64,000 nt of DNA from Pseudomonas viridiflava. GTDB taxonomy: Bacteria; Pseudomonadota; Gammaproteobacteria; Pseudomonadales; Pseudomonadaceae. Positions within the stretch are counted from its first letter, which is position 1, and every line of letters begins with the position of its first letter. Where the stretch lies: the NCBI RefSeq assembly GCF_900573885.1, contig NZ_UPSE01000363.1, positions 1 to 64,000 on the forward strand. The letters run 5' to 3'. Of the stretch, positions 63,539 to 64,000 are shown piece after piece. The position numbers and the translations under genes are program-made. Under the pieces are notes generated by a model that searched no databases, was not told the DNA's origin, and saw only the letters and a program-made list of their open reading frames with translations.

Positions 63539-64000
63539 ATGAGCATCAAACGGACTGCAGTACCCCTGATTGTATTAAGTACGTTGCTGACCGGCTGTGC
63601 CGGTTTACAGAGAACCGATTGGCCGACCTGTGCCGCGGTCGGTGGTGTGGGTGGCGCTGCGCTGGGCGCCATTGAAAGTTCGTCCTGGGCTGGCTGGGGC
63701 GCGTTAGGCGGTGCTGCGTTGGCGGCCGGCTATTGCTGGGGTCGCGGCGAGGCCGACTCCGACGGCGACGGCGTGCCAAACAGCCTGGACAAGTGCCCGG
63801 GCACACCGCCCAACACGCAGGTCGACGCCAATGGCTGCCCACCGCCAGCGGTTGTGGAAGAAGTGGTCGAGAAAGTCGTAGTGGTTGAAGACGAAGTGAT
63901 CGTGGTGCGCGATGTGCTGTTCGAGTTCGACTCGGCCAAGCTCACCGCTACCGACAAAACCAAGCTCGACACCATTGCCACGCGCCTGAAAAGCGAAGCG
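63539..64000 (+). CDS. OmpA-family lipoprotein, 3' truncated by window
   Basis: At least 154 residues: signal MSIKRTAVPLIVLSTLLTGC with lipobox LTGC, a glycine-rich zipper (AAVGGVGGAALGAIESSSWAGWGALGGAALAAG), a type-3 calcium repeat DSDGDGVPNSLDKCPGTP, then a valine-rich linker and the start of the OmpA/peptidoglycan domain (DVLFEFDSAKLTATDK). It anchors outer membrane to peptidoglycan. GAGGAG precedes the ATG. The gene continues past the right edge. Confidence 0.93.
   Translation, partial: MSIKRTAVPLIVLSTLLTGCAGLQRTDWPTCAAVGGVGGAALGAIESSSWAGWGALGGAALAAGYCWGRGEADSDGDGVPNSLDKCPGTPPNTQVDANGCPPPAVVEEVVEKVVVVEDEVIVVRDVLFEFDSAKLTATDKTKLDTIATRLKSEA

Overview
The window comes from a fluorescent-type Pseudomonas chromosome (gammaproteobacterium, GC-rich). 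It carries pseudomonad hallmarks: an 869-residue AcnB, tandem fadD2-fadD1, phaJ4, miaE, rapA, a PA3286-type KASIII followed by an ECF sigma factor, the folE-smr-isochorismatase-prmB-aroC-mtnBDC-alkA-speE gene order, and dispersed REP palindromes (GTAGGAGCGAGC and GTAGGAGCGGC types). No phage, IS element, CRISPR array or tRNA was found. The only rRNA is the 3' end of a 5S gene at the left edge, so the window starts just after an rrn operon. Comparisons with other pseudomonads are from memory; no search was run.

Layout. 1-3.2 kb: 5S tail and terminator, a thioesterase, a PL7 alginate lyase, alaC and a small lipoprotein. 3.3-8.4 kb: acnB with a long, foldable 5' leader, a DUF1289 protein, a tandem-Usp protein and miaE. 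8.5-11.8 kb: a marR-emrA-emrB efflux operon with a twin-palindrome operator. 12-17.2 kb: a lipoprotein, rapA, an alkB-type dioxygenase and a 39-residue CcoM-like membrane peptide behind an ANR box. 17.3-20.4 kb: an aaeB-aaeX-aaeA-like efflux set. 20.5-25.9 kb: phaJ4, a lipase-like hydrolase, fadD2 and fadD1 (fatty-acid use). 26-33.5 kb: an orphan fimbrial-type secreted protein, hrpA, an orphan TRAP binding protein and a HIT protein. 33.7-37.4 kb: a three-subunit periplasmic flavocytochrome sugar-acid dehydrogenase. 37.9-39.8 kb: KASIII, sigma factor and zinc-finger protein, tightly overlapped. 39.8-44.4 kb: GST-like protein, bacteriohemerythrin, folE, smr, isochorismatase fold and prmB. 44.4-45.2 kb: a five-unit tandem array of about 158 bp. 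45-54.7 kb: aroC, methionine salvage (mtnB, mtnD, mtnC), alkylation repair (alkA, ogt) and speE. 54.9-64 kb: LTA-synthase-like sulfatase, penicillin-acylase-family lipoprotein, GST, SEC-C proteins and an OmpA lipoprotein cut by the window end.

How the parts work together. Three separate promoters (Usp protein, CcoM-like peptide, bacteriohemerythrin) each carry an ANR/FNR-type box about 41.5 bp upstream of a plausible start site, pointing to a scattered low-oxygen regulon. mtnBDC and speE belong together because spermidine synthesis releases the methylthioadenosine that the Mtn pathway recycles. FadD1/2, PhaJ4, the lipase-like hydrolase and the KASIII enzyme all handle fatty acids or acyl-CoA. 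AlkB-type, AlkA and Ogt proteins give three routes of alkylation repair.

Most notable non-coding signals: the nested long-range stem in the acnB leader, the 158-bp tandem array, a REP half-element sitting in frame inside hrpA, the twin MarR palindromes and a long cruciform beside the SEC-C gene.
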